A stretch of 64,000 nucleotides of DNA from Pseudidiomarina piscicola (GCF_902806985.1 NZ_CADCXY010000005.1:98531-162530), one strand, 5' to 3'. Shown: positions 29,127-39,435, counted from the stretch's first letter. The notes: generated from the letters alone by a model not told the origin. Translations and numbers: made by a program.

Positions 29127-30521
29127 ATGAAGGTACTTACTATAAGAATGGCAGGTTTGTTGAAGCAACTGCCACGACGTCACCAATTACTTTTGTCGGG
29201 TGTTTGCCTGGCAACACTTATGGTTATGTTGCTGCCCTCCGAGCCAGCGACAGCCTCACGTAATACCTCTGATCCAGAACTCGCCGATCGACAGTTGATC
29301 CTTGGCGAGCGCTTTGAGGTGCCAGTTAAATTAAAACCGCAAGTGACGACCACCGACGCGGCAGCACCTCAATTAAAGCCCGCGCTTGATTCAACTGCGG
29401 CAGCCGACACGGTCGCCGTGCAAGAGCCAGTCGAGCCTAGCGTCCACTGGAGCGGCTACGAAGTGAAACCTGGTGACAGCTTAGCTCGCATTTTTGATGT
29501 TATGGGCTTCTCGCCGCAACAATTATATCGGCTCACCCAAGACACTCGAGCCAATAAGTATCTGCGCAAAATTCATCCCGGCGACACCTTACGTTTCGCA
29601 AAAGATGCCGACGGCGAATTATTACAGGTCGCTTATCAAATTAGTCCTATTGATACTCTGATTGTCAGCCAAACCGAAAATGGTTATGTAAGCGAAATCG
29701 ATACCAAAGAAGTGCAGGTACAAGAAGCGTTTGCCTACGCTGAAATAGAGTCGAGTTTTTGGAACGCAGGCATCAATGCTGGGCTTACCGATAACCAAAT
29801 TATGAGTATCGCCAATATCTTCGGTTGGGACATCGATTTCGCACTCGATTTACGTAAAGGCGATGAGTTCTCGGTGATCTACGAAAAAGAATATGTTGAT
29901 GGCGAATTTGCCGGTTATGGCCGTGTGCTTGCAGCCGAGTTCGTCAACCAAGATCGCAAGTTCCAAGCTATTTTACATAGCAACGGTGAATACTACGCGA
30001 CAAATGGTAATGCTATGCGTAAGTCTTTTTTACGCTCGCCAGTTAAGTTCACGTATATCAGTTCGAGCTTCAACCCTCGTCGCTTGCACCCCGTGACCGG
30101 TCGTGTAAGGCCCCACAATGGCATCGACTACGCTGCTAATGTCGGCACCCCAGTGATGTCCTCTGGTAGCGGTAAAGTCATTGCTAGTGCCTATAATAAC
30201 CTTAACGGCAATTATGTCTTTATTCAGCATGGCGAACGCTATGTCACCAAGTACCTGCACTTGAGCAAGCGCACTGTGAAGCGTGGTGATCGCGTAAAAC
30301 AAGGCGACTTAATTGGCCGAGTCGGTGCTACAGGGCGAGTAACCGGTGCTCATCTTCATTATGAATTCTTGGTTGATGGCGTACACCGCAACCCTCGTAC
30401 CGTGGAATTCCCAGAAGCTGAATCTTTAACTGCTAGCGAAATGCCAGAGTTCAATAAAATTGCTGAGCAACGACTAGCCATGCTGGCGGATAACCGACGC
30501 GTATTCTTGGCGATGCGCTAA
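29127..30521 (+). CDS. M23 family murein endopeptidase (MepM/YebA-like)
   Basis: The 464-residue envelope protein probably cleaves peptidoglycan cross-links. It has an N-terminal transmembrane anchor (LLLSGVCLATLMVMLLP), an OapA/LysM-like binding region (about 105-150; YEVKPGDSLARIFDVMG), and a C-terminal LytM/M23 domain with HNGIDYA (first zinc ligands), YLHLS and GAHLHYEF carrying catalytic/zinc histidines. All expected HxxxD and HxH residues are present. CAGGAAG precedes the ATG. It is divergent from tyrS and two bases upstream of anmK, which suggests a joint role in murein turnover. Confidence 0.93.
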   Translation: MKVLTIRMAGLLKQLPRRHQLLLSGVCLATLMVMLLPSEPATASRNTSDPELADRQLILGERFEVPVKLKPQVTTTDAAAPQLKPALDSTAAADTVAVQEPVEPSVHWSGYEVKPGDSLARIFDVMGFSPQQLYRLTQDTRANKYLRKIHPGDTLRFAKDADGELLQVAYQISPIDTLIVSQTENGYVSEIDTKEVQVQEAFAYAEIESSFWNAGINAGLTDNQIMSIANIFGWDIDFALDLRKGDEFSVIYEKEYVDGEFAGYGRVLAAEFVNQDRKFQAILHSNGEYYATNGNAMRKSFLRSPVKFTYISSSFNPRRLHPVTGRVRPHNGIDYAANVGTPVMSSGSGKVIASAYNNLNGNYVFIQHGERYVTKYLHLSKRTVKRGDRVKQGDLIGRVGATGRVTGAHLHYEFLVDGVHRNPRTVEFPEAESLTASEMPEFNKIAEQRLAMLADNRRVFLAMR

Positions 30522-30523
30522 TT

Positions 30524-31663
30524 ATGGAACGCAGTACTCAGCTCTACATTGGTTTAATGTCGGGCACGAGCATGGACGGCTTAGATGCCGTGCTCGTTGA
30601 CTTCGCCAGCACTCAACCACGACTGCTCCGGCATTATTCGCACGCGCTACCCACTGATCTCAAGACCGAGCTGCAACGCTTATGCACGCCAGGCCATAAC
30701 GAGTTACATCGACTGGCTACCAGCGATAGGTTATTTGCCGAGTATAGCGCCGAGGTGGTTATGAGCCTGCTGCAGCGCGCGCAAGTAGCGCCTGCCGATA
30801 TTGCGGCAATAGGGAGTCATGGGCAAACCGTTCGACACATGCCCGATACCCTGACACCTTACAGTGTTCAATTGGGAGATCCTAACACTCTAGCGGCCTT
30901 GACGGGCATTCCAGTGGTCGCTGACTTTCGGCGTAAAGATATTGCGCTAGGTGGTCAAGGTGCCCCTTTGGTGCCCGCCTTCCATGACGCGCTCTTTCGC
31001 CACCAGTTACTTGCCGAAAACGACAGCGCGGCGGTGCTAAACCTAGGCGGTATTGCCAACATTACCCTACTCACCCAAGAAGCTGAGAACATCACTGGCT
31101 TCGATACGGGCCCAGCAAATACCCTGATGGATCTTTGGTATCAGTTGCAACACCCGGATAGCGGCCTCGAGTTCGATAAAAATGGTGACTATGCCGCACA
31201 AGGTACGCTAAACCACGACTTACTCGAGGCAATGTTAGCCGATCCATACATACAAGAAGCGCCACCGAAGAGTACCGGTCGTGAGTATTTTAATTACCGT
31301 TGGCTGTTGGGACACTTAGAGCATGCTGGGCAAGTTTCAGGGCCAGATGTGCAGGCAACTTTAGCAGAATTTACCGCAAGGTCGGTTGCTCTAGGATTGC
31401 GGCGTGCCAGTGCAGCTGACGTGACCAAGGTATTCGTGGCCGGCGGCGGGGCCTTTAATGATCATTTGATGCAGCGTTTAGCCACGCATTATCCCGCTGC
31501 GCAGTGGCAAAGTGTTGCAGTGTTGGGCGTTGATCCGCAGCATTTAGAGGCGATGGCGTTTGCCTGGCTGGCACGTCAATTTATGACGCGCCAACCGGGT
31601 AACCTGCCGGCAGTGACGGGCGCCAGCCGCGCCACTGTACTTGGTGGGCTTTACTTACCTTAA
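30524..31663 (+). CDS. anmK: Anhydro-N-acetylmuramic acid kinase
   Basis: AnmK opens and phosphorylates 1,6-anhydro-MurNAc from murein turnover to MurNAc-6-phosphate in the cytosol. The 379-residue protein has the signature GLMSGTSMDGLDAVL, then AIGSHGQTVRHMP, NLGGIANITLL, GFDTGPANTLMD and VFVAGGGAFNDHLM. It starts two bases after the M23 endopeptidase stop and shares four bases with convergent pepQ. Downstream fates of its product (MurQ, or MupP then AmgK/MurU) are not encoded intact in this window. Confidence 0.97.
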   Translation: MERSTQLYIGLMSGTSMDGLDAVLVDFASTQPRLLRHYSHALPTDLKTELQRLCTPGHNELHRLATSDRLFAEYSAEVVMSLLQRAQVAPADIAAIGSHGQTVRHMPDTLTPYSVQLGDPNTLAALTGIPVVADFRRKDIALGGQGAPLVPAFHDALFRHQLLAENDSAAVLNLGGIANITLLTQEAENITGFDTGPANTLMDLWYQLQHPDSGLEFDKNGDYAAQGTLNHDLLEAMLADPYIQEAPPKSTGREYFNYRWLLGHLEHAGQVSGPDVQATLAEFTARSVALGLRRASAADVTKVFVAGGGAFNDHLMQRLATHYPAAQWQSVAVLGVDPQHLEAMAFAWLARQFMTRQPGNLPAVTGASRATVLGGLYLP

Positions 31664-32973
31664 CTTTCGAGCTTTCCAAATGCGTCACGTGTCAGATTCT
31701 CGTTGGCGCCATTGTCGCCCACAACAATACTGTCTTCGATACGTACGCCACCGTATGGACGTAACTCCGCGATGCGATCCCAGTTCATTTCTTTGGCCTC
31801 GGCATGCTCTTCCAGTAACTGGTCTACAACGTAGAGCCCTGGCTCAATAGTGAACACTTGGCCGGCTTCGACTGGACGCAGCAACCGCAAAAATGGGTGG
31901 CGTACATCACGATCAAAGCTGTCACCGCGATCGTTACGCAAGAAGCCGCCTACATCATGCACTTGTAATCCAATAAAGTGGCCTAAGCCATGTGGGAAGA
32001 AAGCACTGCTGAAGCCTTGCTCGTAAATACTTTCTGCCGAGCCTTTAACAAAGCCAAACTCACTGAGTAACTGCGACACTTTAAGGTGCATCGATACATG
32101 CAACTGATAGTAGTCGAGACCAGGCTTAATTTCACCTAACAATGCTTGCTGAGCCGCGTCCATAGCCGCCACTAAGTCGGCAAAAAAGCCGTCGTTTTTG
32201 GCATAGGTACGGGTGATATCCGCGCAGTAGCCGCGATAGGTTGCACCTGCATCAATCAAAAATGAGCGGCTTTCGGTGGGGGCTTGTGTCTCGTAAACGT
32301 CATAGTGCAAAATTGCGCCATGCTCATTCAAACCAACAATGCTGTTGTAGGGGAGCTCACTTTCACGAAAGTTAATGGCTGCCAGGTAGGCATGATGGAT
32401 TTCCAGTTCACTTTTACCAGCCAGGAAGGCGTCGCGAGCCGCTAAGTGGGCTGTCACAGCGCGTTCGTTGGCAATGCGTAGGTTTTCTAGCTCCCACTCG
32501 GTTTTGATCGCCCGGTGAAAGTGTAGGTGGTCAATTAACGCCTGCGGATTTCGCGCTTTCATTTGCCAGCTTGCCACCGGCTCAGCGAAGTCCTCGCCAA
32601 TGAAGGCACTCGCATAGAGTTTGTTGCCGAGTCGCTCGGTAAGCTGAGCTAAGTCGTCGATGACAACCAGCTCAAAATGTTGCTGCCATTCGGCTTCTTC
32701 AATGGTGACTGGGGCATGCCAGAAGTCGCGTGGTTGAAACAAGAAAAGAACTGGTTTCTGCCCGCGCTCATAATAGATCGCACTTTTGGGGCTATCGGTG
32801 ATCGGCAGCCAGTACTTAAATAACGGATTCACTTTGAAGGGGGCCGCATTATCGTCAAGAAAAGCGACGCGCGGTTGACCCGCATATACTAATACTGAAT
32901 CAAAATCTGTGGCTGCCAGTGCCGCATCAAAGCGTGCTTGCACTGTTGCTATATGGGCCGCATAAGAACTCAT
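31660..32973 (-). CDS. pepQ: Xaa-Pro dipeptidase
   Basis: PepQ hydrolyses dipeptides with C-terminal proline in the cytosol. The 437-residue M24B enzyme has a creatinase-like N-terminal domain and the pita-bread metal site: FLIDAGATYRGYCADITRTY (two Asp), FFPHGLGHFIGLQVHDVGG (His), FTIEPGLYV (Glu) and GGVRIEDSIVV (Glu). The length fits bacterial PepQ. Its stop overlaps anmK by four bases, and erpA lies upstream on the same strand after a 92-base gap. Confidence 0.97.
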   Translation of the reverse strand: MSSYAAHIATVQARFDAALAATDFDSVLVYAGQPRVAFLDDNAAPFKVNPLFKYWLPITDSPKSAIYYERGQKPVLFLFQPRDFWHAPVTIEEAEWQQHFELVVIDDLAQLTERLGNKLYASAFIGEDFAEPVASWQMKARNPQALIDHLHFHRAIKTEWELENLRIANERAVTAHLAARDAFLAGKSELEIHHAYLAAINFRESELPYNSIVGLNEHGAILHYDVYETQAPTESRSFLIDAGATYRGYCADITRTYAKNDGFFADLVAAMDAAQQALLGEIKPGLDYYQLHVSMHLKVSQLLSEFGFVKGSAESIYEQGFSSAFFPHGLGHFIGLQVHDVGGFLRNDRGDSFDRDVRHPFLRLLRPVEAGQVFTIEPGLYVVDQLLEEHAEAKEMNWDRIAELRPYGGVRIEDSIVVGDNGANENLTRDAFGKLES

Positions 32974-33065
32974 AAACTACCTCCCTTATAAGTGAAGGCG
33001 GTAGTTTACCGTAAAGCAGGTCGGAAGGCATCTCTAGCGTCGGCCCAAAGGCCAACGCCTAGCTG

Positions 33066-33413
33066 TTAAATGGCAAAGCTTGAACCACAACCACAGGTGG
33101 TAGTGGCATTTGGATTGTCGACGAAGAATCGTGCACCTTGCAAGCCCTCTTCATAGGCGACTGTTCCACCCGCCAAATATTGTAGGCTCATTGGGTCAAC
33201 CACCAAGGTAACACCGTTCTTTTCAATTTCCATGTCGCCAGCATTTACTTTTTCGTCAAACGTAAAGCCATACTGAAACCCAGAACAACCGCCACCGGTA
33301 ACGTACACACGCAGCTTCAACGCAGGGTTTTCTTCATCTGCGATCAGGGTTTTCACTTTATTGGCTGCCGTTTCCGTAAATTGAATTGGTATGGCTTGTG
33401 CTGCATCAGTCAT
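33066..33413 (-). CDS. erpA: Iron-sulfur cluster insertion protein ErpA
   Basis: This A-type carrier delivers Fe-S clusters to apoproteins such as the isoprenoid enzymes IspG/IspH. The 115-residue protein has the three conserved cysteines in [11 protein letters not shown] and the C-terminal [11 protein letters not shown]. The N terminus [16 protein letters not shown] and the overall length match ErpA rather than IscA. It stands alone on the minus strand between pepQ and the DUF6776 gene; hemL, an E. coli neighbour, is nearby. Confidence 0.96.
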   Translation of the reverse strand: MTDAAQAIPIQFTETAANKVKTLIADEENPALKLRVYVTGGGCSGFQYGFTFDEKVNAGDMEIEKNGVTLVVDPMSLQYLAGGTVAYEEGLQGARFFVDNPNATTTCGCGSSFAI

Positions 33414-33486
33414 TCGTTTACTACCTCCGATGATTAGACCGCTATTTTCGCTTACCTGAGTAAAAGGGTCAAGTATTGCCGGCGTT

Positions 33487-34155
33487 TTAACCGCTTAATT
33501 CGCTCCATAAGAAGGTCCGTTCTAACAGGGTATTGCCGCTGCCATCAACTTCGACACGTACTTCAATGCTTTCCGGTTCAACGCCTGAGGGTAAACGAAA
33601 GCTGCCGGTTTGCACTTTAAAGTAACGCATACTGAAGTTACGCTCAGTTGCTGGCAACTCTGCTAAATCAAACAGATCGAGAGCCACCTTGTCTGTTGCG
33701 GTACGACCATGGAGTTCAAGGTGAAGTGTGCCTTTAACACCGCCCCGCTGACGATCGGTTTGCACCACCGCGAGTCGGAACTGAAAGTGCCCAGGCTGGC
33801 GTAAAGAATAGAGCTCAAAGGCATCAATCACCACTCCTTGAGCTTCAAGTTCCGGAGCCATAATTTTTTGATAAAAACTAAGCTCACGTCGCAGCGCTAA
33901 AATTTCGTCTTGCCCCGCCGCCAAGTCAAGTTCTAACTGTTCACTCGCGGCCCGCTCAATGCCTAGTTCAACTTCCGCGATATGCTTCTGGTAATCGGCT
34001 GTTTCTGCCTGCTCATAGAGTAATTCGACCCGTTGTTCTAATTCATCGACGCGATCGCTTAAGTACCAATGGTGTCCGCCACCAATAAAGTAGCCCAGCA
34101 ACAAAGCGCTCAGCGCAACGGCGGCGATTAAACCAAATTTTTGCTTCTCATTCAT
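33487..34155 (-). CDS. DUF6776 family membrane-anchored coiled-coil protein
   Basis: The 222-residue protein has one N-terminal transmembrane helix ([21 protein letters not shown]), then a predicted coiled coil (about 30-100, heptads rich in Glu, Leu and Ala), then a beta-rich domain of about 110 residues. This layout and the sequence FYQKIMAPE match the DUF6776 proteins of marine gammaproteobacteria; no function is established. The ATG at 34155 with an upstream AAGAAGAG is preferred to the longer frame. It is divergent from hemJ. Confidence 0.75.
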   Translation of the reverse strand: MNEKQKFGLIAAVALSALLLGYFIGGGHHWYLSDRVDELEQRVELLYEQAETADYQKHIAEVELGIERAASEQLELDLAAGQDEILALRRELSFYQKIMAPELEAQGVVIDAFELYSLRQPGHFQFRLAVVQTDRQRGGVKGTLHLELHGRTATDKVALDLFDLAELPATERNFSMRYFKVQTGSFRLPSGVEPESIEVRVEVDGSGNTLLERTFLWSELSG

Positions 34156-34213
34156 GGCTGCTCTTCTTATCATAGTCCGCACGTAATGCTACGCAGCTTA
34201 AAAGGAATAGACA

Positions 34214-34645
34214 ATGACTTTACTTTGGGTGAAAGCTCTGCACATCATCTTTATGGTGGCTTGGTTTGCCGGTATTTTCTATTTACCAAGGTTATTCGTC
34301 TATCACGCGCAAACCGACTCGGCGGACGTCAGCGCACAACTTAAAGTGATGGAGCGCCGACTGCTGTTTTTTGTCACGCCCTTTGCCATTCTAACATTAG
34401 TGTTTGGGCTCTGGCTTATTATCGCTTACGGCAGTGCTTGGTTTGCCGCCAGTAGTTGGATGCACATTAAATTGCTGTTGGTGGTATTTCTTTACGGCTA
34501 CCACGGTTACTGTTTTAAGTTGTTAGCGGACTTTAAACATGACCGCAATCGTCGCAGCCACAAGTTCTACCGCATTTTCAATGAAGTGCCGGTATTAACC
34601 CTATTTGCAATTGTCTTTCTGGCTATCTTGAAGCCACAGTTTTGA
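34214..34645 (+). CDS. hemJ: Protoporphyrinogen IX oxidase HemJ
   Basis: HemJ oxidises protoporphyrinogen IX to protoporphyrin IX at the inner membrane in haem synthesis, replacing HemG/HemY. The 143-residue protein has four hydrophobic segments and family residues WVKALHIIFMVAWFAGIFYLPRLFVYH, including the conserved His in the first helix, plus SWMHIKLLLV and FNEVPVLTL. Another haem gene, hemL, lies about 1.1 kb downstream. It stands alone between the divergent DUF6776 gene and pyrB. Confidence 0.92.
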   Translation: MTLLWVKALHIIFMVAWFAGIFYLPRLFVYHAQTDSADVSAQLKVMERRLLFFVTPFAILTLVFGLWLIIAYGSAWFAASSWMHIKLLLVVFLYGYHGYCFKLLADFKHDRNRRSHKFYRIFNEVPVLTLFAIVFLAILKPQF

Positions 34646-34755
34646 GCTTTGCGGGGTTGGGCGATTCTTTTTAACAGAGCTTTCTGCTAGAATAATCGTC
34701 CAGTGAATAAACGATTTTCCGCTTATCTTTGAGCAACTCACTGAGGCCGCAATAC

Positions 34756-35769
34756 ATGAACTTCACTGGCGCCAACATTCTTTCCGTTGACCAATTTAAT
34801 CGTGACAGCATCGACGACGTTTTTGCCGTCGCTGACCGTATGTTGCCTTATGCGCGACGACAAAAACGTACCCGCGTACTCGACGGTGCGATACTCGGAA
34901 ACCTGTTTTTTGAACCATCGACCCGAACGCGGGTAAGTTTTGGTACCGCATTTAACTTGCTCGGTGGCGAGGTTCGCGAAACCACAGGTATGGAAAGCTC
35001 GGCGTTAGCCAAAGGCGAGTCACTGTACGATACCGCACGTGTGCTTAGTAGTTATAGCGACGTGATCGCCATGCGCCATCCGAAGTCTGGCGCTGTCTCT
35101 GAATTTGCCAAAGGCAGCCGCGTACCCGTAATCAATGGCGGCGACGGCGCCAATGAACACCCGACCCAAGCGCTACTTGATCTTTACACCATAAAAAAAG
35201 AGCTCGCGTATCACGGCCATAATATCGATGGCATGCATATCTGTATGATGGGCGACCTTAAATTTGGTCGTACGGTACACTCCCTGTCTCGCCTACTAGC
35301 ACTTTACAACAACGTCCGCTTCACGCTGATTTCCCCACGTGAATTGATGATGCCTGAAAGCGTCCTTGAGGTGCTGAGCAAAGCTGGCCACGAAGTCTAT
35401 GTCACCGATCAAGTAAGCGGCAGCTCCGATGCCGATATTGTCTATCAAACACGCATTCAGCAAGAGCGTTTTACCTCGCCGCGCGAAGCCGATCAATATC
35501 GCGGTAAGTTCCGCTTGAATAGCGAGATTTACACCAAGCATTACAAACCTAACACCGTTATCATGCACCCGTTACCTCGCGACTCTCGGGCCGAAGCCAA
35601 TGAACTTGATAACGATCTGAACCAAAACCCGAATTTAGCCATATTCCGTCAAGCAGACAATGGCGTACTCATACGAATGGCGTTGTTTGCGCTTACACTC
35701 GGCGTCGCCGACCAAGTTCAAAACCATGAATGTGAAGTCAATTGGTACACCGACAAACGCAACGTCTAA
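34756..35769 (+). CDS. pyrB: Aspartate carbamoyltransferase catalytic chain
   Basis: PyrB condenses carbamoyl phosphate with aspartate in pyrimidine synthesis. The 337-residue protein has the carbamoyl-phosphate motif FFEPSTRTRVSF, the active-site Lys loop SSALAKGESLYDT, MRHPKSGA, HPTQALLDLYT and HPLPRDSRAEAN. It is longer than the 311-residue E. coli chain, and no pyrI regulatory gene is adjacent. The ATG at 34756 (MNFTGANILSVDQF) with TGAGG upstream is preferred to the TTG at 34729. hemL follows 21 bases later. Confidence 0.96.
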   Translation: MNFTGANILSVDQFNRDSIDDVFAVADRMLPYARRQKRTRVLDGAILGNLFFEPSTRTRVSFGTAFNLLGGEVRETTGMESSALAKGESLYDTARVLSSYSDVIAMRHPKSGAVSEFAKGSRVPVINGGDGANEHPTQALLDLYTIKKELAYHGHNIDGMHICMMGDLKFGRTVHSLSRLLALYNNVRFTLISPRELMMPESVLEVLSKAGHEVYVTDQVSGSSDADIVYQTRIQQERFTSPREADQYRGKFRLNSEIYTKHYKPNTVIMHPLPRDSRAEANELDNDLNQNPNLAIFRQADNGVLIRMALFALTLGVADQVQNHECEVNWYTDKRNV

Positions 35770-35790
35770 CTCATAGAAAAGAGGATCACG

Positions 35791-37074
35791 ATGTCTCGAT
35801 CTGAAGATTTATTTGCTCAAGCTCAACTCGCTATTCCTGGCGGTGTGAATTCACCGGTACGCGCCTTCAATGGTGTCGGCGGCTCGCCGATTTTTATTGA
35901 GAAAGCCGACGGCGCTTATATGTACGACGCCGACGGTCAACGCTACATCGACTATGTCGGCTCATGGGGACCCATGGTGTTAGGTCATAATAATGCCGCC
36001 ATTCGAGAAGCAACTCACGCAGCAGTGGACCGCGGCTTGAGCTTCGGCACCCCAACGTCTAGTGAAATCACCATGGCGGAAAAGATAAAATCTTTGGTTC
36101 CGTCCATCGAAAAAGTTCGCATGGTAAATTCTGGCACCGAAGCAACCATGACCGCTATCCGCTTGGCACGAGGCTACACCGGGCGCGACAAGATTCTTAA
36201 ATTTGAAGGTTGTTACCATGGCCACGCTGACGCACTTCTGGTTAAAGCGGGTTCAGGGTTACTTACCCTCGGCGTACCTAATTCACCGGGTATCCCAGAA
36301 GACTTTGCCAAGCATACGTTAACTGTCACCTTCAACGATTTAGACTCCGTACGCCAGATTTTTGCCGAACATGGCGACGCTATCGCCACCATCATTGTCG
36401 AGCCAGTGGCCGGAAACATGAACTGTATTCCGCCGGCACCAGGTTTCCTCGAAGGCTTGCGCGAGATCTGTGACGAGTATGGCAGTGTGCTGATTTTTGA
36501 TGAAGTCATGTCAGGCTTCCGTGTCGCCCGTGGTGGCGCACAAGAGTTTTATAATGTAACGCCTGACCTCACCACACTCGGTAAAGTTATCGGTGGTGGT
36601 ATGCCGGTTGGGGCCTTTGGTGGCAAAGCCGAAATCATGGATTACATTGCACCAGTGGGGCCGGTTTACCAAGCCGGAACCCTGTCAGGAAACCCCGTTG
36701 CTATGGCAGCAGGTTTGGCGGCACTTAGCCAGCTCGATGACGCACAACTGTACCCGCAACTGACCGCCAAAGCAGAGCGCTTGGTCAAAGGCATGCAAGA
36801 GCGTGCGGATGCTGCCGGTATTCCATTTACCACCAACCAGGCCGGCTCAATGTTCGGTTTCTTTTTCAGCTCAGACGCCGAAGTCACCAGCTATGCGCAA
36901 GCGACGCAATGCAATATGGAACACTTCCGTAAGTTCTATCACAGCATGTTGCAACAAGGTGTTTATCTTGCACCTTCGGCATTTGAGGCCGGCTTTATGT
37001 CAGCGGCACACACCGATGCGGATATCGACGCCACATTAGAGGCAGCAAGTAAGGCCTTTGCCGAATTAAACTAA
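35791..37074 (+). CDS. hemL: Glutamate-1-semialdehyde 2,1-aminomutase
   Basis: HemL converts glutamate-1-semialdehyde to 5-aminolevulinate, the C5-route haem precursor. The 427-residue class III aminotransferase fold enzyme has [42 protein letters not shown], the cofactor Asp in [11 protein letters not shown], and the cofactor Lys in [18 protein letters not shown]. An AGAGG site precedes the ATG. It ends next to convergent mrcB. Confidence 0.98.
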   Translation: MSRSEDLFAQAQLAIPGGVNSPVRAFNGVGGSPIFIEKADGAYMYDADGQRYIDYVGSWGPMVLGHNNAAIREATHAAVDRGLSFGTPTSSEITMAEKIKSLVPSIEKVRMVNSGTEATMTAIRLARGYTGRDKILKFEGCYHGHADALLVKAGSGLLTLGVPNSPGIPEDFAKHTLTVTFNDLDSVRQIFAEHGDAIATIIVEPVAGNMNCIPPAPGFLEGLREICDEYGSVLIFDEVMSGFRVARGGAQEFYNVTPDLTTLGKVIGGGMPVGAFGGKAEIMDYIAPVGPVYQAGTLSGNPVAMAAGLAALSQLDDAQLYPQLTAKAERLVKGMQERADAAGIPFTTNQAGSMFGFFFSSDAEVTSYAQATQCNMEHFRKFYHSMLQQGVYLAPSAFEAGFMSAAHTDADIDATLEAASKAFAELN

Positions 37075-37080
37075 GCTATT

Positions 37081-37127
37081 CGCTCGTGGTGGCAGGCTCA
37101 GTCGAGCAGCTTTTCCCACCACGAGCG
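37081..37127. repeat. Perfect 12-bp inverted repeat at the hemL/mrcB convergent junction
   Basis: CGCTCGTGGTGG (37081-37092) and its exact complement at 37116-37127 flank 23 bases that include the mrcB stop codon at 37098; the right arm lies within the last mrcB codons. The stem is strong enough for a bidirectional terminator between convergent genes, but no T run follows on either strand. Confidence 0.55.
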
Positions 37128-39353
37128 CTCATCCAATTCGCCAGCACAATTTACTTGTTCAGGTAAGTTTTGTGGATAGGCCGGAAAACGTCGTTTCTCA
37201 GCACAATCCAGCGGAATCGCCACGCCCGTTTCTGGGTGGAAGGCCGTTAGTTCTAAAGGCGCCGGTGGTTGCGTCGACAGAGGGCGGACCCCGAGTTGGC
37301 TGTACATTTCTGCCACCACTTTTAGAGCTCCAGAACTGCCCGTTAAGTTGACGGGTTGGTTGTCATCGCGCCCCAGCCAGACCGTCACTAGCTTATCTTC
37401 GTCATAAGCAACAAACCAACTGTCTCGATAGTCATTGGTGGTTCCGCTTTTACCGGCTAACGCATCATTACCAAAAAGCGGCACCAACGCTCTCCCCGTA
37501 CCTTCATTCACCACGCCCCGCAAACCATAATTCACCAGCGCAGTGGTCACCTCATCAAAGACCTCTGCACCTGACGTTAGCCGTCGCTGGTAAAATGTAA
37601 TGCCTTGGTGGTTGGTCAATGCTTGAATAGTACGGTAATGGCGAAACCGCCCCTGCTGCGCCCAAATACCGTAGATTTCACTGACTTGCAGTGGTGACAA
37701 CTCAACGGACCCGAGTGCGAGCGACGGCACCTCTGGAATAGGTGTGTCGACGCCGGCAGCTCGAAGCTTGGCGACAATCGCGGGAACCCCGACGCTCATG
37801 CCCAAGCGCACCGCCGGGATATTGCGCGACTGCGCTAGCGCGTCATAAAGCATTAAACTGCCACGGAATTCACCATCATAATTCTCAGGGCGCCAAATTG
37901 TGCCATTCGCTTGCTCTAGCTCAATCGGCCGGTCTTCCACGATAGTACCAAGGTGGTAGCTGTTCTTTTGCTCAAGAGCGAGTCCATAAATCACCGGCTT
38001 CACTAAGGACCCGACTTGACGCATGGCACCAGATGCGCGATTAAAACCTAGATTTTGCGGCTGCCTATCCCCCACCACTGCCAGCAAACTGGCCTGACTG
38101 GGATCGGCAACCACCACCGCTGCTTGCAGTTCCTTTGATTCACTTAAACGCGGTAACTGATTCGCAACACTGGACTCCGCCGCTTGTTGCGCCAGCGGAT
38201 CGAAGTAAGTGAACACTCGCAAACCTTGTTGCGCCCAGTTTTCAGGAACTTGCAGTTGTGCTAACTCCTGTTTTACCTGCGCTAAGTAATGCGGGGCCCA
38301 TGTTTGCCCGGTGCGCGGTCCCTTTTCAGCGACTAGTTTGGCATCAAGCGCGGCCAAATAAGTCGGCTGAGAAATCAAATCCTGCGTAAACATCAGCTGC
38401 AGTATCATGTCACGGCGCTGTTGCACCCGCTCGGGATATCGATGAGGATTGTAATACGACGGTCCTTTGACAATGGCCACCAGCATCGCCATTTCTGCCG
38501 GTTGTAGTTCTTCCACTGGCTTACCAAAGTAATAACGACTGGCAAGCCCAATACCATGTATCGCGCGGCCACCATCTTGGCCAAAGTAGATCTCGTTAAA
38601 GTAGGTCTCGAGAATTTCATTCTTACTAAAACGAAAATCGATGACCAAGGCCATCAGCGCTTCATTTGCTTTGCGCCATAAGGTTTGGGCGCGGGTTAAG
38701 TACAGGTTTTTAACTAATTGCTGAGTTAAAGTACTACCACCTTGTACGGTTTCCATCGCGGCTAAATTGGCCAACGCCGCCCGCCCTATCGAGCTTAAGG
38801 ACACACCCGCATGGTGATAAAAGTCACGATCTTCTATCAGTAAGAGTGTCTCTATCAGTAAGTTTGGCACCCGTTCAAGGCCAACTAACAAACGATCTTC
38901 ACCATTACTGCCAGTAATTTGACCTAGTAACAGAGGGTCTAATTGAAAGCGATTGAGCGAACGCCCGTCGGGCAAACTCAGAATGTGGCGTACTCTGCCA
39001 TTGGCAAAGCTAATGCGCACTCGTTCCGCCATAGCAGCGCCATTGGCAAAATCGAAGGGGCGGCGGTGAATTTCGAGTTGGTTTCCCTGCCGTGAATAGC
39101 TGCCACTGTCGGCTAGCTCGGCACTTTCGCGATAACGCAACTGCTGCAGCTCGGCAACAACCTGTGACATTCGTAACGGCGCCGTCGGCTGCAGCGTTAA
39201 CGGGCGTGCATAGACCATCGCCGACGCTTCATAACGTTCACTAGCGAAGCGTTGCGTGAGCGAGCTATCAAGGTAAATAAGGTAAAAACTTAGCGTTACG
39301 AGGCCTGCCAGCGCAAGCTTAGCCAAGGTCACGAACAAAAACCGCATCGGCAT
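37098..39353 (-). CDS. mrcB: Penicillin-binding protein 1B
   Basis: PBP1B is a bifunctional murein synthase anchored in the inner membrane. The 751-residue protein has one N-terminal transmembrane helix, a UB2H-like region (about 70-150), a family 51 glycosyltransferase domain with LLIEDRDFYHHAGVS and GGSTLTQQLVKNLYL, and a transpeptidase domain with the nucleophile in GSLVKP (Ser449), SRN, and KSGTTNDYRDSWF. An AGGA site precedes the ATG at 39353. The position next to hrpB and near hemL is as in E. coli. Confidence 0.96.
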   Translation of the reverse strand: MPMRFLFVTLAKLALAGLVTLSFYLIYLDSSLTQRFASERYEASAMVYARPLTLQPTAPLRMSQVVAELQQLRYRESAELADSGSYSRQGNQLEIHRRPFDFANGAAMAERVRISFANGRVRHILSLPDGRSLNRFQLDPLLLGQITGSNGEDRLLVGLERVPNLLIETLLLIEDRDFYHHAGVSLSSIGRAALANLAAMETVQGGSTLTQQLVKNLYLTRAQTLWRKANEALMALVIDFRFSKNEILETYFNEIYFGQDGGRAIHGIGLASRYYFGKPVEELQPAEMAMLVAIVKGPSYYNPHRYPERVQQRRDMILQLMFTQDLISQPTYLAALDAKLVAEKGPRTGQTWAPHYLAQVKQELAQLQVPENWAQQGLRVFTYFDPLAQQAAESSVANQLPRLSESKELQAAVVVADPSQASLLAVVGDRQPQNLGFNRASGAMRQVGSLVKPVIYGLALEQKNSYHLGTIVEDRPIELEQANGTIWRPENYDGEFRGSLMLYDALAQSRNIPAVRLGMSVGVPAIVAKLRAAGVDTPIPEVPSLALGSVELSPLQVSEIYGIWAQQGRFRHYRTIQALTNHQGITFYQRRLTSGAEVFDEVTTALVNYGLRGVVNEGTGRALVPLFGNDALAGKSGTTNDYRDSWFVAYDEDKLVTVWLGRDDNQPVNLTGSSGALKVVAEMYSQLGVRPLSTQPPAPLELTAFHPETGVAIPLDCAEKRRFPAYPQNLPEQVNCAGELDERSWWEKLLD

Positions 39354-39402
39354 CCAAATATCCTAAGTTAGAGAGCCAATAGGATACTTTGCTTTCAGCA
39401 AA

Positions 39403-39430
39403 TTTGTACCCTTTTGCAGTTAATTTTCAA
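39403..39430 (-). promoter_or_regulatory. Putative sigma-70 promoter of mrcB
   Basis: On the minus strand TTGAAA (plus 39425-39430) and TACAAA (plus 39403-39408) lie 16 bases apart, in the 82-base gap between hrpB and mrcB and about 50 bases before the mrcB ATG. This is a sequence match only. Confidence 0.42.
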
Positions 39431-39435
39431 AAACT

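Noticed and set aside
33037..33058. GC-rich hairpin after erpA as a terminator
   Set aside because: The stem has a mismatch and no T run follows on the minus strand, so it was not listed as a terminator.
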